A program made the translations under genes and the position numbers. From NCBI GenBank assembly GCA_966430775.1, contig CBJMMB010000028.1, positions 1 to 34,375 of the forward strand: a stretch of DNA of 34,375 nt, given 5' to 3'. The notes beneath the pieces are model-generated. The model was given only the letters and a program-made list of their open reading frames with translations. It did no database searches and was not told the origin of the DNA. Shown here piece after piece: positions 15,921 through 24,232 of the stretch. The stretch's first letter is position 1. The number at the start of each line of letters is the position of its first letter. Origin of the DNA: Dyella_B sp966430775 (GTDB lineage: Bacteria; Pseudomonadota; Gammaproteobacteria; Xanthomonadales; Rhodanobacteraceae).

Positions 15921-16954
15921 GGCGTGGGCACTTCCTCCTGCAGCAGGCCTGCATCGTGCAGCGCGCGCCAGGCATCGGCAGGAATAGTGGCTTGCAGGCG
16001 CGCGGCGGCCTGGTCGACTTCGGCGATCGAGCGCAAGCCACACACCACGCTCGCCACTGCCGGATGCGCCAACGGAAACTGCAGCGCCGCCGCACCGACG
16101 TCGGTATGCGTGCGCGCAAGCACGTCGTAGAAGCGCTGCGCGCGCGCCACGGTGGCTGTATCGGCCGGTGCGTAGTTGTAGAACTTCCCGGGGCCGTTCG
16201 CATGGCCGAGCAGGCCGGAGTTATACGGGCCCGCCGCGAGAATGGCGACGCCGCGCGCTTGCGCCTGCGCCATCACTTGGCGGCTTTGCGCCTGCTCGAA
16301 CAAGGTGTAGCGGCCGGCCAGCATGATCACGTCGAGCGGAAAGCGCGGCATCACTTCCAGGCACACCGCTTCTTCGTTGACGCCGATGCCGATCGCCTTG
16401 CATGCGCCCTGGGCACGCAGTTCCGCCATGGCGGGCAGGGCTTCATCCAATGCCTGGCGCAGGATCGCCGGGTGGTTGGCGCCATGCGTGAGTTCACCGA
16501 TGTCGTGCAGCAGCAGCACCTCGATGTGGTCGGTGCGCAGGCGCTGCAGGCTGGCTTCGAACGAACGTAGCACGCCATCGCGGCTGTAATCGAAGCGCGC
16601 GCGATGGCCGTCCACGATGAAGCCGTCGGCGTGGCCGTGCTGCTGCGCGTCGTCTTCGATCAGGCGGCCGACCTTGGTCGACAGCGTGAAGCTTTCGCGC
16701 GGCATGTCGTGCAAGGCATCGCCGAGACGCGTTTCGCTGAGGCCGTAACCGTAGTAGGGCGCGGTATCGAAGTGGCGGATGCCGCGCTGCCAGGCGTGCG
16801 CGATGGTGGCGGTGGCGGAAGCGTCGTCCACCGACTCGTACAGGTTGCCGATCGGCGCACCGCCGAACGAAAGCGCCGAGCCCAGCCAGGCATGTTTCCG
16901 TGCGCTGGCTTCACTTTGCTGCTGTTTGGCCGGCTTGGTCGTTGATACCGCCAT
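15917..16954 (-). CDS. Aldo/keto reductase, probable L-fucose dehydrogenase
   Basis: The enzyme is predicted to oxidise L-fucopyranose at C1 to the lactone with NAD(P)+. The 345-residue product has the AKR tetrad: Asp63 and Tyr68 in FDTAPYYGYGLSE, Lys94 in LSTKVGR and His150 in VLLLHDIGE. The sequence resembles bacterial D-threo-aldose 1-dehydrogenases, a group that includes L-fucose dehydrogenases. The chosen ATG at 16954 follows GAGAGG; the frame is open upstream to 17074, but that part is poorly conserved in character and overlaps the promoter. It is the first gene of the fucose operon and overlaps the lactonase gene by 4 bases. An operator-like motif overlaps its likely promoter. Confidence 0.92.
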   Translation of the reverse strand: MAVSTTKPAKQQQSEASARKHAWLGSALSFGGAPIGNLYESVDDASATATIAHAWQRGIRHFDTAPYYGYGLSETRLGDALHDMPRESFTLSTKVGRLIEDDAQQHGHADGFIVDGHRARFDYSRDGVLRSFEASLQRLRTDHIEVLLLHDIGELTHGANHPAILRQALDEALPAMAELRAQGACKAIGIGVNEEAVCLEVMPRFPLDVIMLAGRYTLFEQAQSRQVMAQAQARGVAILAAGPYNSGLLGHANGPGKFYNYAPADTATVARAQRFYDVLARTHTDVGAAALQFPLAHPAVASVVCGLRSIAEVDQAAARLQATIPADAWRALHDAGLLQEEVPTP

Positions 16955-17057
16955 GGGTCCTCTCGATGGCCTCTTGAACCGCCCGCGGCAAGGCGCTTGC
17001 ACGCCTTGGCCGCCCCCGTTTCTGCGCATCATCGCGCATCTTCCAGGCTGTGTATAT

Positions 17058-17074
17058 ATAAACAGTTGATTCAT
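17058..17074. promoter_or_regulatory. Candidate operator S2 at the fucose operon promoter
   Basis: ATAAACAGTTGATTCAT fits ATGAA-N7-TTCAT with one mismatch. It adjoins the TATATATA run that would serve as a leftward -10 region for the L-fucose dehydrogenase operon, so a bound protein could block that promoter. Confidence 0.45.
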
Positions 17075-17115
17075 AGGTGCGGTAATTGTCCGGGCAGGCC
17101 ACCCGAAAAAAGTTG

Positions 17116-17144
17116 TTGCATTTGGGTTTCACTCGATCTAAAAC
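17116..17144 (+). promoter_or_regulatory. Candidate sigma-70 promoter of glucokinase 1 / TonB receptor 1
   Basis: A -35-like TTGCAT (17116-17121) and a -10-like TAAAAC (17139-17144) are separated by 17 bases. The operator-like motif S3 follows directly. The string CGATCTAAA at 17134-17142 also occurs in the promoter region of glucokinase 2 (29867-29875). Confidence 0.4.
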
Positions 17145-17148
17145 ATAT

Positions 17149-17165
17149 ATGAAATTCGGTTTTGC
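17149..17165. promoter_or_regulatory. Candidate operator S3 upstream of glucokinase 1 (one good half-site)
   Basis: ATGAAATTCGGTTTTGC shares ATGAA-N3-CGGTTT with S1, but the right half-site TTTGC departs from TTCAT. It lies just after the predicted -10 box. It is weaker than the other three sites. Confidence 0.3.
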
Positions 17166-17310
17166 TAATGAACATGTAAGCAGGCGAGCCCATGATTACG
17201 TGTAAGAGGCGGGATCGGGAATTGGGGGCTGACGTATGAGCTGCTCGTCAGAAAGAACCTATACATGGGCCGTTTTGCGCGGCCTGGCACTGGCTTGAGA
17301 GGTAAGGCGT

Positions 17311-18432
17311 ATGGCCGCGAGCGCGCTGCTGAGCACTGCGTCGATCCGCGATCGAGCGGCTCCGGCCCGTCCGTCCCGCGCAACTACCTGCGATGACAGC
17401 TTTCTGGCCGCCGACATCGGCGGCACCCACGCCCGGCTTGCCCTGATGACCCGCGCCACCGGCCAAGCACCCAAGCTGGCCGCTTACCGCGTTTATCGCT
17501 GCGCCGACCATCCGCATCTGGAAGACATCGTCCGCTGCTTCTGCGCCGAGCTGGACGCGCAACCGCGCGAGCTGGTGCTGGCCTGCGCCGGCTACGTGCA
17601 TGCCGGATCTGTGATCAACAAGAACCTGGTCTGGCCGGTACTGTTGCAGAACCTGAAAGAGCGCCTGGCGCTGGATCAGGTGTGGTTCCTCAACGACCTG
17701 CAGGCGCTGGCCTATGCGGTGGGCCATGGCGCCGCCGGCGGCGCGAGCGTGTTGAAAGCGCCGATGGCGCGGGACACGCACGCAGGCCCGGTGGTGGTGA
17801 TCGGGCCGGGCACCGGTCTGGGCGCGGCCGTGTGGTTGCCGGGACCGCCTGCGCGCGTGATAGCCACCGAAGCCGGCCACACGCAACTGGCCGCGCGCGT
17901 CGGGCGGGAACAACAGGTCCTGGCGCAGCTGGCGCAAGCCGATTGCCACGTCTCGCACGAGACGGTGCTGTCCGGCCCTGGTTTGCATCGCATCTACACC
18001 GCGCTGTGCGCCATCCACGATCGCTATCCGTCGCTGCACGAACCGTCGGCGGTGACGCAGGCCGCGCTTGCCGGTCGCGATGAGATCGCGCACGAAGCGC
18101 TTACGTTGTTCTGCGGCTGGTTGGGTTCGTTCGCGGCGGACCTTTCCATGCTCTACGGCGCCACCGGCGGCATTTATTTGGCCGGTGGCTTTTTATTCCA
18201 GATGATCGATTTCCTGCGCGCCAGTCCGCTGCAGGAGCGCTTTCTCGACAAGGGCGTGATGCGCCCGTTCCTGCAGAACGTGCCGATCCGCGTGATGGAT
18301 CACGCCCATCACGGCGTGATGGGCGCCGCCAGCTGGCACTGGGATACGCATAGCGATACCGACGCTCGTACGGGAGACGAGCGCAAACCCTGCATCGATT
18401 TCAACGATGCAGTTTTTCCGCCAGACCGCTGA
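17311..18432 (+). CDS. Glucokinase 1 (Glk family)
   Basis: Glk phosphorylates glucose with ATP in the cytoplasm. The 373-residue product has an extra N-terminal stretch of about 30 residues, then FLAADIGGTHARLAL (phosphate-binding), LACAGYVHAG, LNDLQALAY (catalytic Asp), GPGTGLGAAVW (nucleotide-binding) and TEAGHTQLAAR, followed by VLSGPGLHRIY. All active-site motifs of bacterial Glk are present, so it is probably active. It is not a ROK protein: the ROK zinc-finger motif is absent. The ATG follows AGGTAAGG. It lies 71 bases before TonB receptor 1 on the same strand and likely forms one unit with it. A paralogue with the same arrangement lies at 30034. Confidence 0.9.
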   Translation: MAASALLSTASIRDRAAPARPSRATTCDDSFLAADIGGTHARLALMTRATGQAPKLAAYRVYRCADHPHLEDIVRCFCAELDAQPRELVLACAGYVHAGSVINKNLVWPVLLQNLKERLALDQVWFLNDLQALAYAVGHGAAGGASVLKAPMARDTHAGPVVVIGPGTGLGAAVWLPGPPARVIATEAGHTQLAARVGREQQVLAQLAQADCHVSHETVLSGPGLHRIYTALCAIHDRYPSLHEPSAVTQAALAGRDEIAHEALTLFCGWLGSFAADLSMLYGATGGIYLAGGFLFQMIDFLRASPLQERFLDKGVMRPFLQNVPIRVMDHAHHGVMGAASWHWDTHSDTDARTGDERKPCIDFNDAVFPPDR

Positions 18433-18503
18433 GAAGTCGCGGGGACGCTCGGAAAGTCTGGACCAACAAGAAACGGCAGTACGTAGCTCGGGGAGAGCAA
18501 GCA

Positions 18504-21146
18504 ATGACATTTCGCAGGACTGTTTTAGGGTTGAGCATTCTGATGGGGTTGAACCTGGTCGCGACCGCGCAGGCGCAGGATGCTTCGGCATCGGCGCAGA
18601 GCACGGCCGGCCAGGGCAGCACATCGCAAGCCCAAAAAGAAAAGGCCAAGACGCTGCAGACGATCACCGTCACCAGCTATCGCGGCAGTCTGGACAAGGC
18701 GCTGAACATCAAGCGCGAAGCCGGCGCTATCGTCGACGCCATCAGCGCAGTGGATATCGGCAAGTTCCCCGATACCAACGCCGCCGAATCGCTGTCGCAT
18801 CTGCCCGGCATCACGGTGGATCGCCAGTTCGGCGAAGGCGAGAAGGTGAGCATCAACGGCACCGATCCGGCCCTGAACCGCGTGCTGCTCAACGGTCAGA
18901 CCATCGCCTCGGGCGACTGGGGCGGCAACCCGACCGACACCAGCGGCCGTACCTTCAACTACACGCTGATTTCGCCGGAAATCATCGACCAGATGGAAGT
19001 GTACAAGTCGCCCGAAGCGCGCATCGACGAAGGCAGCATCGGCGGCACGGTGATCATCCATACGCGCAAGCCGCTGGATCTTCCGGCCAACACGCTGCGT
19101 GGATCGGTGGGCTACAACTACAACGATCGTTCCGGGCAGGGCAATCCGCGTGGATCGGTGCTGTATAGCTGGAAGAACAGCAGCGATACGTTTGGTGCAC
19201 TGGTCTCCGTTACGCATGACAAGGAAAACCTGTCGCGTGCGGGTATCGAGTTCTTTGGTTATACCACCGGCAGCGGCATTCCCAGCACGGCTACCGTGAC
19301 CGGCAGCGGCAATGTGGCGACGGCCAAATTGCCGGTCGGCATCAACGCATCGTATTTCCAGCAGACGCGCGAACGCAACGGTTTGCAGACGGCGTTCGAA
19401 TGGCGGCCCAACGACAAGAACGAGTTCAACCTCACGGGCTTGTACATCAAGGGTACGTACAACAACTACAGCGAATCGGAATACGTGTGCCCCGGTTGCG
19501 GCGATCTCAACAAGATCACTGCCGCCAACGTAAACAACGGCTACATCACCTCCGCGACCGTATCGCCGAACACCGGCAACGGCCAGCCTTACGCGGAGCT
19601 CGACGCCAATTACCGCAAGACGCACGTCGACACCAAGAGCATCAACCTCAAACACAACTACTACGGCGATCTGTGGACCTTCGAAAGCCAGGTGGGCTAC
19701 ACCAGCGCCACCGGCGGCAAGGATCCCGAGTACCTGATGAAGTATCTGCTGCAGTCGGGCGGATATAACTTCGCTTACAACGGCGTCAACACTGCGGTCA
19801 ATTACGACAATGCTAGCGCCAGCAACTGGGGACTGAAGGCCGGGCAGCAGGCTGGCGGCATCTACTATTCCCGCACCGGTGACCGTGAAGCGTATGCGCA
19901 GTTCGACGCGTCGCGCGATCTGACCTGGGGTCCGCTGAGCTCGCTGCAGCTGGGCGCCAAGTACCTCGACCATCACAACAACAGCAACGCCTACGGCAAT
20001 TCGATCTTCGCGACCGATTACGTCTCGCTGACGCAGTTCAGCCCGGGCGGCACGCCGAGTGGACTGTTCAGCGGCCTTGGCGCTAGCGGCACGCTCACCA
20101 ACTGGGCGACCGCCAATCTCGGCGATGTGCAGAACTACCTGAAGTCGTTGCCGCAGGGCGCCTATCACGTCGATTACGGCTCCTCGTTCGGTGTGCAGGA
20201 AGTGACCAAGGACGTCTACGCGCAGCTCAACTTCAAGAGCGACATCGGCCTGCGCGGTAACGTCGGCATCCGTTATGTCGACACCAAGGACACCGCCAAT
20301 TACTGGAACAGCACCGACGCCGGCAGTACCTGGTCGCCGGCCACCGCGACCTCCAGCTTCAAGAAGCCGCTGCCCAGCTTCAACCTGATCTACGATCTGG
20401 CCAGCGACAAGGTGCTGCGTTTCTCCGCGTCGAAGGTGATCGCGCGCCCGCGTTACTCCGATCTGGCCGGCAGCTACAGCATCGACGACAGCCAGCACAC
20501 CGCCAGCGGCGGCAACCCGAACCTGCGTCCGTACCAGTCGACCAACTTCGACTTCTCGGCGGAATGGTATTTCGCGCCGACCAGCTTGCTGTCGACCGAG
20601 TTCTTCTACCGCAAGATCGGTACGTACATCATCTCCAAGACCAACGACGAGGTGCTGTACGACGTCACCACCGGCCAGAACGCGACCTATAGCGTCACCC
20701 GTCCGTTCAACGCCGCCAACGCGGATGTTCGCGGTATCTCGTTGCTGTACCAGCAGGACCTGGGCCTGGGCTTCGGCGTGCAGACCAACTTCACCTATGC
20801 GCACGCCAACACCACCAACGGCTACAACATGCCGTACCTGTCGCGCGACACGATCAACATCATTCCGTACTACGAGCATGGTCCGTGGTCGGCGCGCATC
20901 AACTACAGCCGCCGTTCGGCCTACTTCACCCAGATCGGCCGCCTGGATTCACAGGTGTTCGCCGATGCGTACAAGGAACTGGATTTCACCGTCGCCTACC
21001 AGGTCAACGACTGGATGGGCGTGACGGCCAGCGCGACCAACCTGCTGGATTCCACCTACTACTGGTACAACGGCGTGAAGTACGCACCGATCGGCATGTA
21101 CAAGAACGGCCGTACGTTCTCGCTCGGCGTGAACTTCAAGCTGTAA
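18504..21146 (+). CDS. TonB-dependent receptor 1 (carbohydrate-type outer membrane transporter)
   Basis: The 880-residue product carries glycans across the outer membrane with energy from TonB. A signal peptide (first 25 residues, ending VATAQAQ) is followed by a TonB box LQTITVTS at 51-58, a plug domain (IVDAISAVDIGKFPDTNAAE, LPGITVDRQFGEGEKV, MEVYKSPEARIDEGSIGGTV) and a barrel ending in GVNFKL with the terminal aromatic/hydrophobic pattern. The plug motifs match the Xanthomonas-Caulobacter type of receptor (TIGR01782-like), usually linked to carbohydrate uptake. There is no N-terminal signalling (STN) domain, so it does not itself signal to a sigma factor. Start follows GGGGAGAG. The gene ends just before a strong terminator. 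Likely ligand: a fucosylated oligosaccharide (inference). Confidence 0.93.
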   Translation: MTFRRTVLGLSILMGLNLVATAQAQDASASAQSTAGQGSTSQAQKEKAKTLQTITVTSYRGSLDKALNIKREAGAIVDAISAVDIGKFPDTNAAESLSHLPGITVDRQFGEGEKVSINGTDPALNRVLLNGQTIASGDWGGNPTDTSGRTFNYTLISPEIIDQMEVYKSPEARIDEGSIGGTVIIHTRKPLDLPANTLRGSVGYNYNDRSGQGNPRGSVLYSWKNSSDTFGALVSVTHDKENLSRAGIEFFGYTTGSGIPSTATVTGSGNVATAKLPVGINASYFQQTRERNGLQTAFEWRPNDKNEFNLTGLYIKGTYNNYSESEYVCPGCGDLNKITAANVNNGYITSATVSPNTGNGQPYAELDANYRKTHVDTKSINLKHNYYGDLWTFESQVGYTSATGGKDPEYLMKYLLQSGGYNFAYNGVNTAVNYDNASASNWGLKAGQQAGGIYYSRTGDREAYAQFDASRDLTWGPLSSLQLGAKYLDHHNNSNAYGNSIFATDYVSLTQFSPGGTPSGLFSGLGASGTLTNWATANLGDVQNYLKSLPQGAYHVDYGSSFGVQEVTKDVYAQLNFKSDIGLRGNVGIRYVDTKDTANYWNSTDAGSTWSPATATSSFKKPLPSFNLIYDLASDKVLRFSASKVIARPRYSDLAGSYSIDDSQHTASGGNPNLRPYQSTNFDFSAEWYFAPTSLLSTEFFYRKIGTYIISKTNDEVLYDVTTGQNATYSVTRPFNAANADVRGISLLYQQDLGLGFGVQTNFTYAHANTTNGYNMPYLSRDTINIIPYYEHGPWSARINYSRRSAYFTQIGRLDSQVFADAYKELDFTVAYQVNDWMGVTASATNLLDSTYYWYNGVKYAPIGMYKNGRTFSLGVNFKL

Positions 21147-21159
21147 GTGTTTCGCAGTA

Positions 21160-21208
21160 CCGATCGCGGACAGTTACCTTCCCCTTGCTGCCGCGATCGG
21201 TTTTTTTT
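21160..21208 (+). terminator. Rho-independent terminator after TonB receptor 1
   Basis: An 11-base stem (ACCGATCGCGG at 21160-21170 with CCGCGATCGGT at 21191-21201) is followed by a run of eight T. The loop is about 20 bases. It lies 14 bases after the receptor stop codon. Confidence 0.88.
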
Positions 21209-21216
21209 ATTCCGTA

Positions 21217-21240
21217 GCCCCTTCCCTGCGGGGAAGGGGC
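21217..21240 (+). terminator. Second hairpin downstream of TonB receptor 1
   Basis: A perfect 10-base stem (GCCCCTTCCC with GGGAAGGGGC) closes a TGCG tetraloop and is followed by TTGTTT. It stands 8 bases after the first terminator's T-run. It could back up termination, or be a 5' element of the fucosidase transcript. The rest of the gap, to 21398, shows only the ribosome binding site AAAGGA. Confidence 0.6.
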
Positions 21241-21398
21241 TTGTTTCATGATTCTCGTGTCAGCGGGTGACCGGCTCCGATTTGTGCATCGAAGCACAAG
21301 AAAATGGAATCCGCGTTCCGCGGAAATGGCAACGCAGCCGATGGGGGCGTATGGCACTATGTCGGCTTCGACGCGAAACGGATAAAGGATTCAAAGCC

Positions 21399-23006
21399 AT
21401 GCAGCGATCCATGTTCTATCTCGGCTTTGCGCTGGCGTGCGCAACGGGTGCCGTGGCTGCCCAGCAATCGCCCACGGCGCCGACCGCCAACACGCTTTCT
21501 CCGCGCGATGCCGACCTGGCCTGGCAAAAAGCCACCGCCAAGTTTGCGCCGCAGCGGCAGGCGATCCTGGCCCATGTCGCGCAGCACATGGACGACGGTC
21601 CGTTCCGCGCCGACTGGGCGTCGCTGCAGCATTACCGTTCGCCGCAGTGGTACGACGACGCCAAGTTCGGCATTTTCATCCACTGGGGCGTGTATTCGGT
21701 GCCGGCGTTCGGCAGCGAATGGTATTCGCGCAACATGTACCAGCAGGGCACGCCGGATTTTGCGCATCACGTGGCCACTTACGGCCCGCAGTCGAAATTC
21801 GGCTACAAGGATTTCATTCCCATGTTCAAGGCGGAGCATTTCGATCCGCAGGCGTGGGCCAAGCTGTTCAAGGAGGCCGGTGCGCGCTACGTGGTGCCGG
21901 TGGCGGAGCACCACGACGGCTTCGCCATGTACGACTCCAAGCTTTCCGAATGGACAGCTGCGAAGATGGGGCCGCACCGCGACGTGATTGGCGAGCTGTC
22001 CAAGGCCGTCCGCGCCGACGGCATGCATTTCGGTGTTTCCTCGCATCGCGCCGAGCATGACTGGTTCTTCGACGGCGGCCGCACGTTCGATTCCGATGTG
22101 AACGATCCGCGCTATGCCGGCTTGTACGGTCCTGCCGAAGCGCACCTGTCGAAGGACGACCAGAATCTCGCGCAGGATTGGACCTACGTATCGCAAGCCT
22201 GGCTGGATGATTGGCTGGCGCGCACCGCCGAGCTGATCGACGATTATCATCCCGACATTCTCTATTTCGATTGGTGGATCGGCCATCCCACCTTCCGCAA
22301 CACGCTGCCGAAGATGCTGGCCTACTACTACAACCAGGGCGCCAAGCGCGGCGGCGTGGTGGTCAACTACAAGCTGGGTGATTTCGCGCCGGGCGCGGGC
22401 ACGCTGGATATCGAGCGCGGCCAGCTCACCGGCATCCAGCCCGATCATTGGCAGACCGACACCTCGATCAGCAATGCGTCCTGGGGCTACATCAAGGGCG
22501 ACACCTACCGGACGCCGAAGGAACTGATCCACCTGCTGGTGGACGTGGTCAGCAAGAACGGCAACCTGCAGCTCAACATCGGTCCGCGCGCGGACGGCAC
22601 CATTCCGGAAGAAGCGCAGAAAATCCTGCTGGCGATGGGCGGCTGGCTGAAGGCCAACGGCGATGCGATCTACGGCAGCAAGCCATGGCGCACGTTCGGC
22701 GAAGGCCCCACCGAAGTGGTCGGCGGCACGTTCCAGGACAGCAAGACCAAACCGTATACGGCTGACGATTTCCGCTTCACCACGCACAACGGTGCGCTCT
22801 ACGCCATCGAACTGGGCTGGCCCGAAGGCGGCAAGACGGTGATCCATTCGATCAAGCCGGAAGACCATGTGCAGGCGGTCACGCTGCTTGCCGATGGTCA
22901 GCGCATCAAATGGCAACAGCAGCCCGATGGCTTGCATCTGACGCTGCCGGCCCAGCCGGTGGGTGACTACGCCTACGTTTACCGCATCGAATTGGCCAAA
23001 CCGTGA
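21399..23006 (+). CDS. Secreted alpha-L-fucosidase, GH29 (second)
   Basis: The 535-residue product has a signal peptide (to about residue 21, GAVAAQ) and a full-length GH29 barrel: DAKFGIFIHWGVYSVPAFG (88-105), AEHHDGFAMYDS (169-180) and the nucleophile Asp291 in LYFDWWIG. A C-terminal beta-sandwich follows from about 440. It is longer than the first fucosidase and lacks the F5/8C domain, and the YFDWW form of the nucleophile motif is that of the classical fucosidases with broad specificity. The two enzymes therefore probably differ in linkage preference. ATG at 21399 follows AAGGA at 9 bases. Its stop overlaps the next ATG by one base (TGATG). It acts in the periplasm or outside. Confidence 0.93.
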   Translation: MQRSMFYLGFALACATGAVAAQQSPTAPTANTLSPRDADLAWQKATAKFAPQRQAILAHVAQHMDDGPFRADWASLQHYRSPQWYDDAKFGIFIHWGVYSVPAFGSEWYSRNMYQQGTPDFAHHVATYGPQSKFGYKDFIPMFKAEHFDPQAWAKLFKEAGARYVVPVAEHHDGFAMYDSKLSEWTAAKMGPHRDVIGELSKAVRADGMHFGVSSHRAEHDWFFDGGRTFDSDVNDPRYAGLYGPAEAHLSKDDQNLAQDWTYVSQAWLDDWLARTAELIDDYHPDILYFDWWIGHPTFRNTLPKMLAYYYNQGAKRGGVVVNYKLGDFAPGAGTLDIERGQLTGIQPDHWQTDTSISNASWGYIKGDTYRTPKELIHLLVDVVSKNGNLQLNIGPRADGTIPEEAQKILLAMGGWLKANGDAIYGSKPWRTFGEGPTEVVGGTFQDSKTKPYTADDFRFTTHNGALYAIELGWPEGGKTVIHSIKPEDHVQAVTLLADGQRIKWQQQPDGLHLTLPAQPVGDYAYVYRIELAKP

Positions 23007-24055
23007 TGAAAAAGTTCGCCTGTTTTCTGGCTGCAGCCTTGGCTTGCGGCATTGCCTACGCGAAGCAGCCGACAGCGCTGTTCTATTTGATGGATTCGCA
23101 GAAGTCGACCAACTCCTTCACTGCGCACATCGACAAGATCGGTCTGCTGGTGCCGACCTGGTATGGCGTGGACGGGCAGGGGCTGGTGAATGGCGGGCCG
23201 AACAACTACGTGCTGGATCTGGCCAAGCAGCACCGGCTGCCGGTGATGCCGATCATTTCCATGTCGGCGGGACGCAAGGGCTTTCACGATCTGCTGCATG
23301 ACGAAACCGCCAAGCAGCACATGATCGAATCGATGCTGCAGCAGGCGACCGAACACGGCTACGTCGGCTACCAGTTCGACTTCGAAAGCATCTCCTGGAC
23401 CGACCGCGACGCCTACACTCTGCTGGCAAAGCAGACGGCCGAGGCCTTGCACAAGCACGGCCTGAAACTGTCGATCGCGGTGGTGCCGAACGGACCGGGA
23501 CATGCGGGTGTCGGTCAGTTCTCCAAATGGATGTGGCAGTACTGGCGCGGCGCCTATGACCTGTCCGCGCTGGGCAAATACGCCGACCTGATCTGCCTGA
23601 TGACCTACGACCAGCACACCCGCTGGACCACGCCGGGCCCGGTGGATGGCATGCCGTGGATGCTCGATCAGCTCAAGTACGCGGTGACCCAGGTACCGAA
23701 GGACAAGCTGTCGTTGGGCATCGCCTTGTACGGTTATCGCTGGTATACCGGCAATCCCGTGCGCGACGATGGCACCGAGGCGTCCAATATCTCGGCCACC
23801 TATATCGACGCGGACGAGTCGATGCCGCTGATCCAGGAACAGAAGGCTCAGGTGCAGTGGGATCCGGTGGAGCACGAATCCTGGTTCTACTTCTACCGCG
23901 ACGACATGCGCGAATGGGTGTTCATGCCCGATGCGCACAGCTTCCGCGATCGCTATGCGCTGGTGAAGCAATACGATCTGGAAGGCTTCTGCGCGTGGGT
24001 GCTGGGGGCGGAAGATCCCAAGGTGTGGGATGAGTTGCCGGTGGCGGAGCGCTGA
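23006..24055 (+). CDS. Secreted glycoside hydrolase, GH18 family
   Basis: The 349-residue product has a signal peptide (MKKFACFLAAALACGIAYA) and a GH18-type TIM barrel. The catalytic strand is GYQFDFESIS (121-130): Asp125 and Glu127 keep the last two acidic residues of the DxxDxDxE motif, while the first two positions are not Asp. Glu would be the acid/base and Asp would assist the N-acetyl-group mechanism. LICLMTYDQHTRW and SLGIALYGYRWYTG match later GH18 strands. GH18 includes chitinases and endo-beta-N-acetylglucosaminidases; the linkage to a fucosidase gene by a one-base overlap favours action on GlcNAc in fucosylated glycans, which is inference. No chitin-binding or LysM domain is present. 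Confidence 0.85.
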   Translation: MKKFACFLAAALACGIAYAKQPTALFYLMDSQKSTNSFTAHIDKIGLLVPTWYGVDGQGLVNGGPNNYVLDLAKQHRLPVMPIISMSAGRKGFHDLLHDETAKQHMIESMLQQATEHGYVGYQFDFESISWTDRDAYTLLAKQTAEALHKHGLKLSIAVVPNGPGHAGVGQFSKWMWQYWRGAYDLSALGKYADLICLMTYDQHTRWTTPGPVDGMPWMLDQLKYAVTQVPKDKLSLGIALYGYRWYTGNPVRDDGTEASNISATYIDADESMPLIQEQKAQVQWDPVEHESWFYFYRDDMREWVFMPDAHSFRDRYALVKQYDLEGFCAWVLGAEDPKVWDELPVAER

Positions 24056-24064
24056 CCTCATTGT

Positions 24065-24180
24065 CGTCATTCCGGCGAAGGCCGGAATCCAGTTCCAATA
24101 TGCATCCGAAGGACACATTATTGGTTTTGTGTGCTGCGCACGACTTATGAAACTGGATTCCGGCTTTCGCCGGAATGACG
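24065..24180. repeat. Long inverted repeat, family B copy 2
   Basis: About 116 bases are bounded by CGTCATTCCGGCG and its complement CGCCGGAATGACG. Read on the minus strand, it aligns with family B copy 1 (11894-12016) over the first half, including CCGGAATCCAGTTT and GTGCGCAGCA. It lies between the GH18 stop and the GH3 start. It looks like a non-autonomous repetitive element. Confidence 0.85.
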
Positions 24181-24232
24181 CTGAGGATATATGCCGCCCC
24201 CATGTAGAGGACAACACAGCAGGGTTTCAACC

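Larger units (their letters stand above)
16955..17310. other. Divergent regulatory region between L-fucose dehydrogenase and glucokinase 1 genes
   Basis: These 356 bases contain no gene. The centre is AT-rich in contrast to the GC-rich surroundings. It holds a TATATATA run at 17053-17060, two operator-like motifs (17058-17074 and 17149-17165) and a plausible plus-strand promoter (17116-17144). Both the catabolic operon (leftward) and the glucokinase/TonB receptor unit (rightward) probably start here. The right third, 17170-17300, shows only the ribosome binding site AGGTAAGG next to the glucokinase start. Confidence 0.6.

Noticed and set aside
15921..16043. N-terminal extension of the fuconolactonase to 16043
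   Set aside because: The extension is Arg/Ser-rich, lies inside the reductase gene, and the ATGA overlap start at 15920 gives the normal N-terminus with HxH at residues 7-9.
13629..16130. An 833-codon plus-strand open frame opposite the fucose operon
   Set aside because: It is the antisense of four genes with complete active sites; composition (His, Gln, Arg, Ala) is typical of a shadow frame.
18525..20879. A 784-codon minus-strand open frame opposite TonB receptor 1
   Set aside because: The receptor has signal peptide, TonB box, plug and barrel; the antisense frame has none of these and is Val/Arg-rich without recognisable domains.
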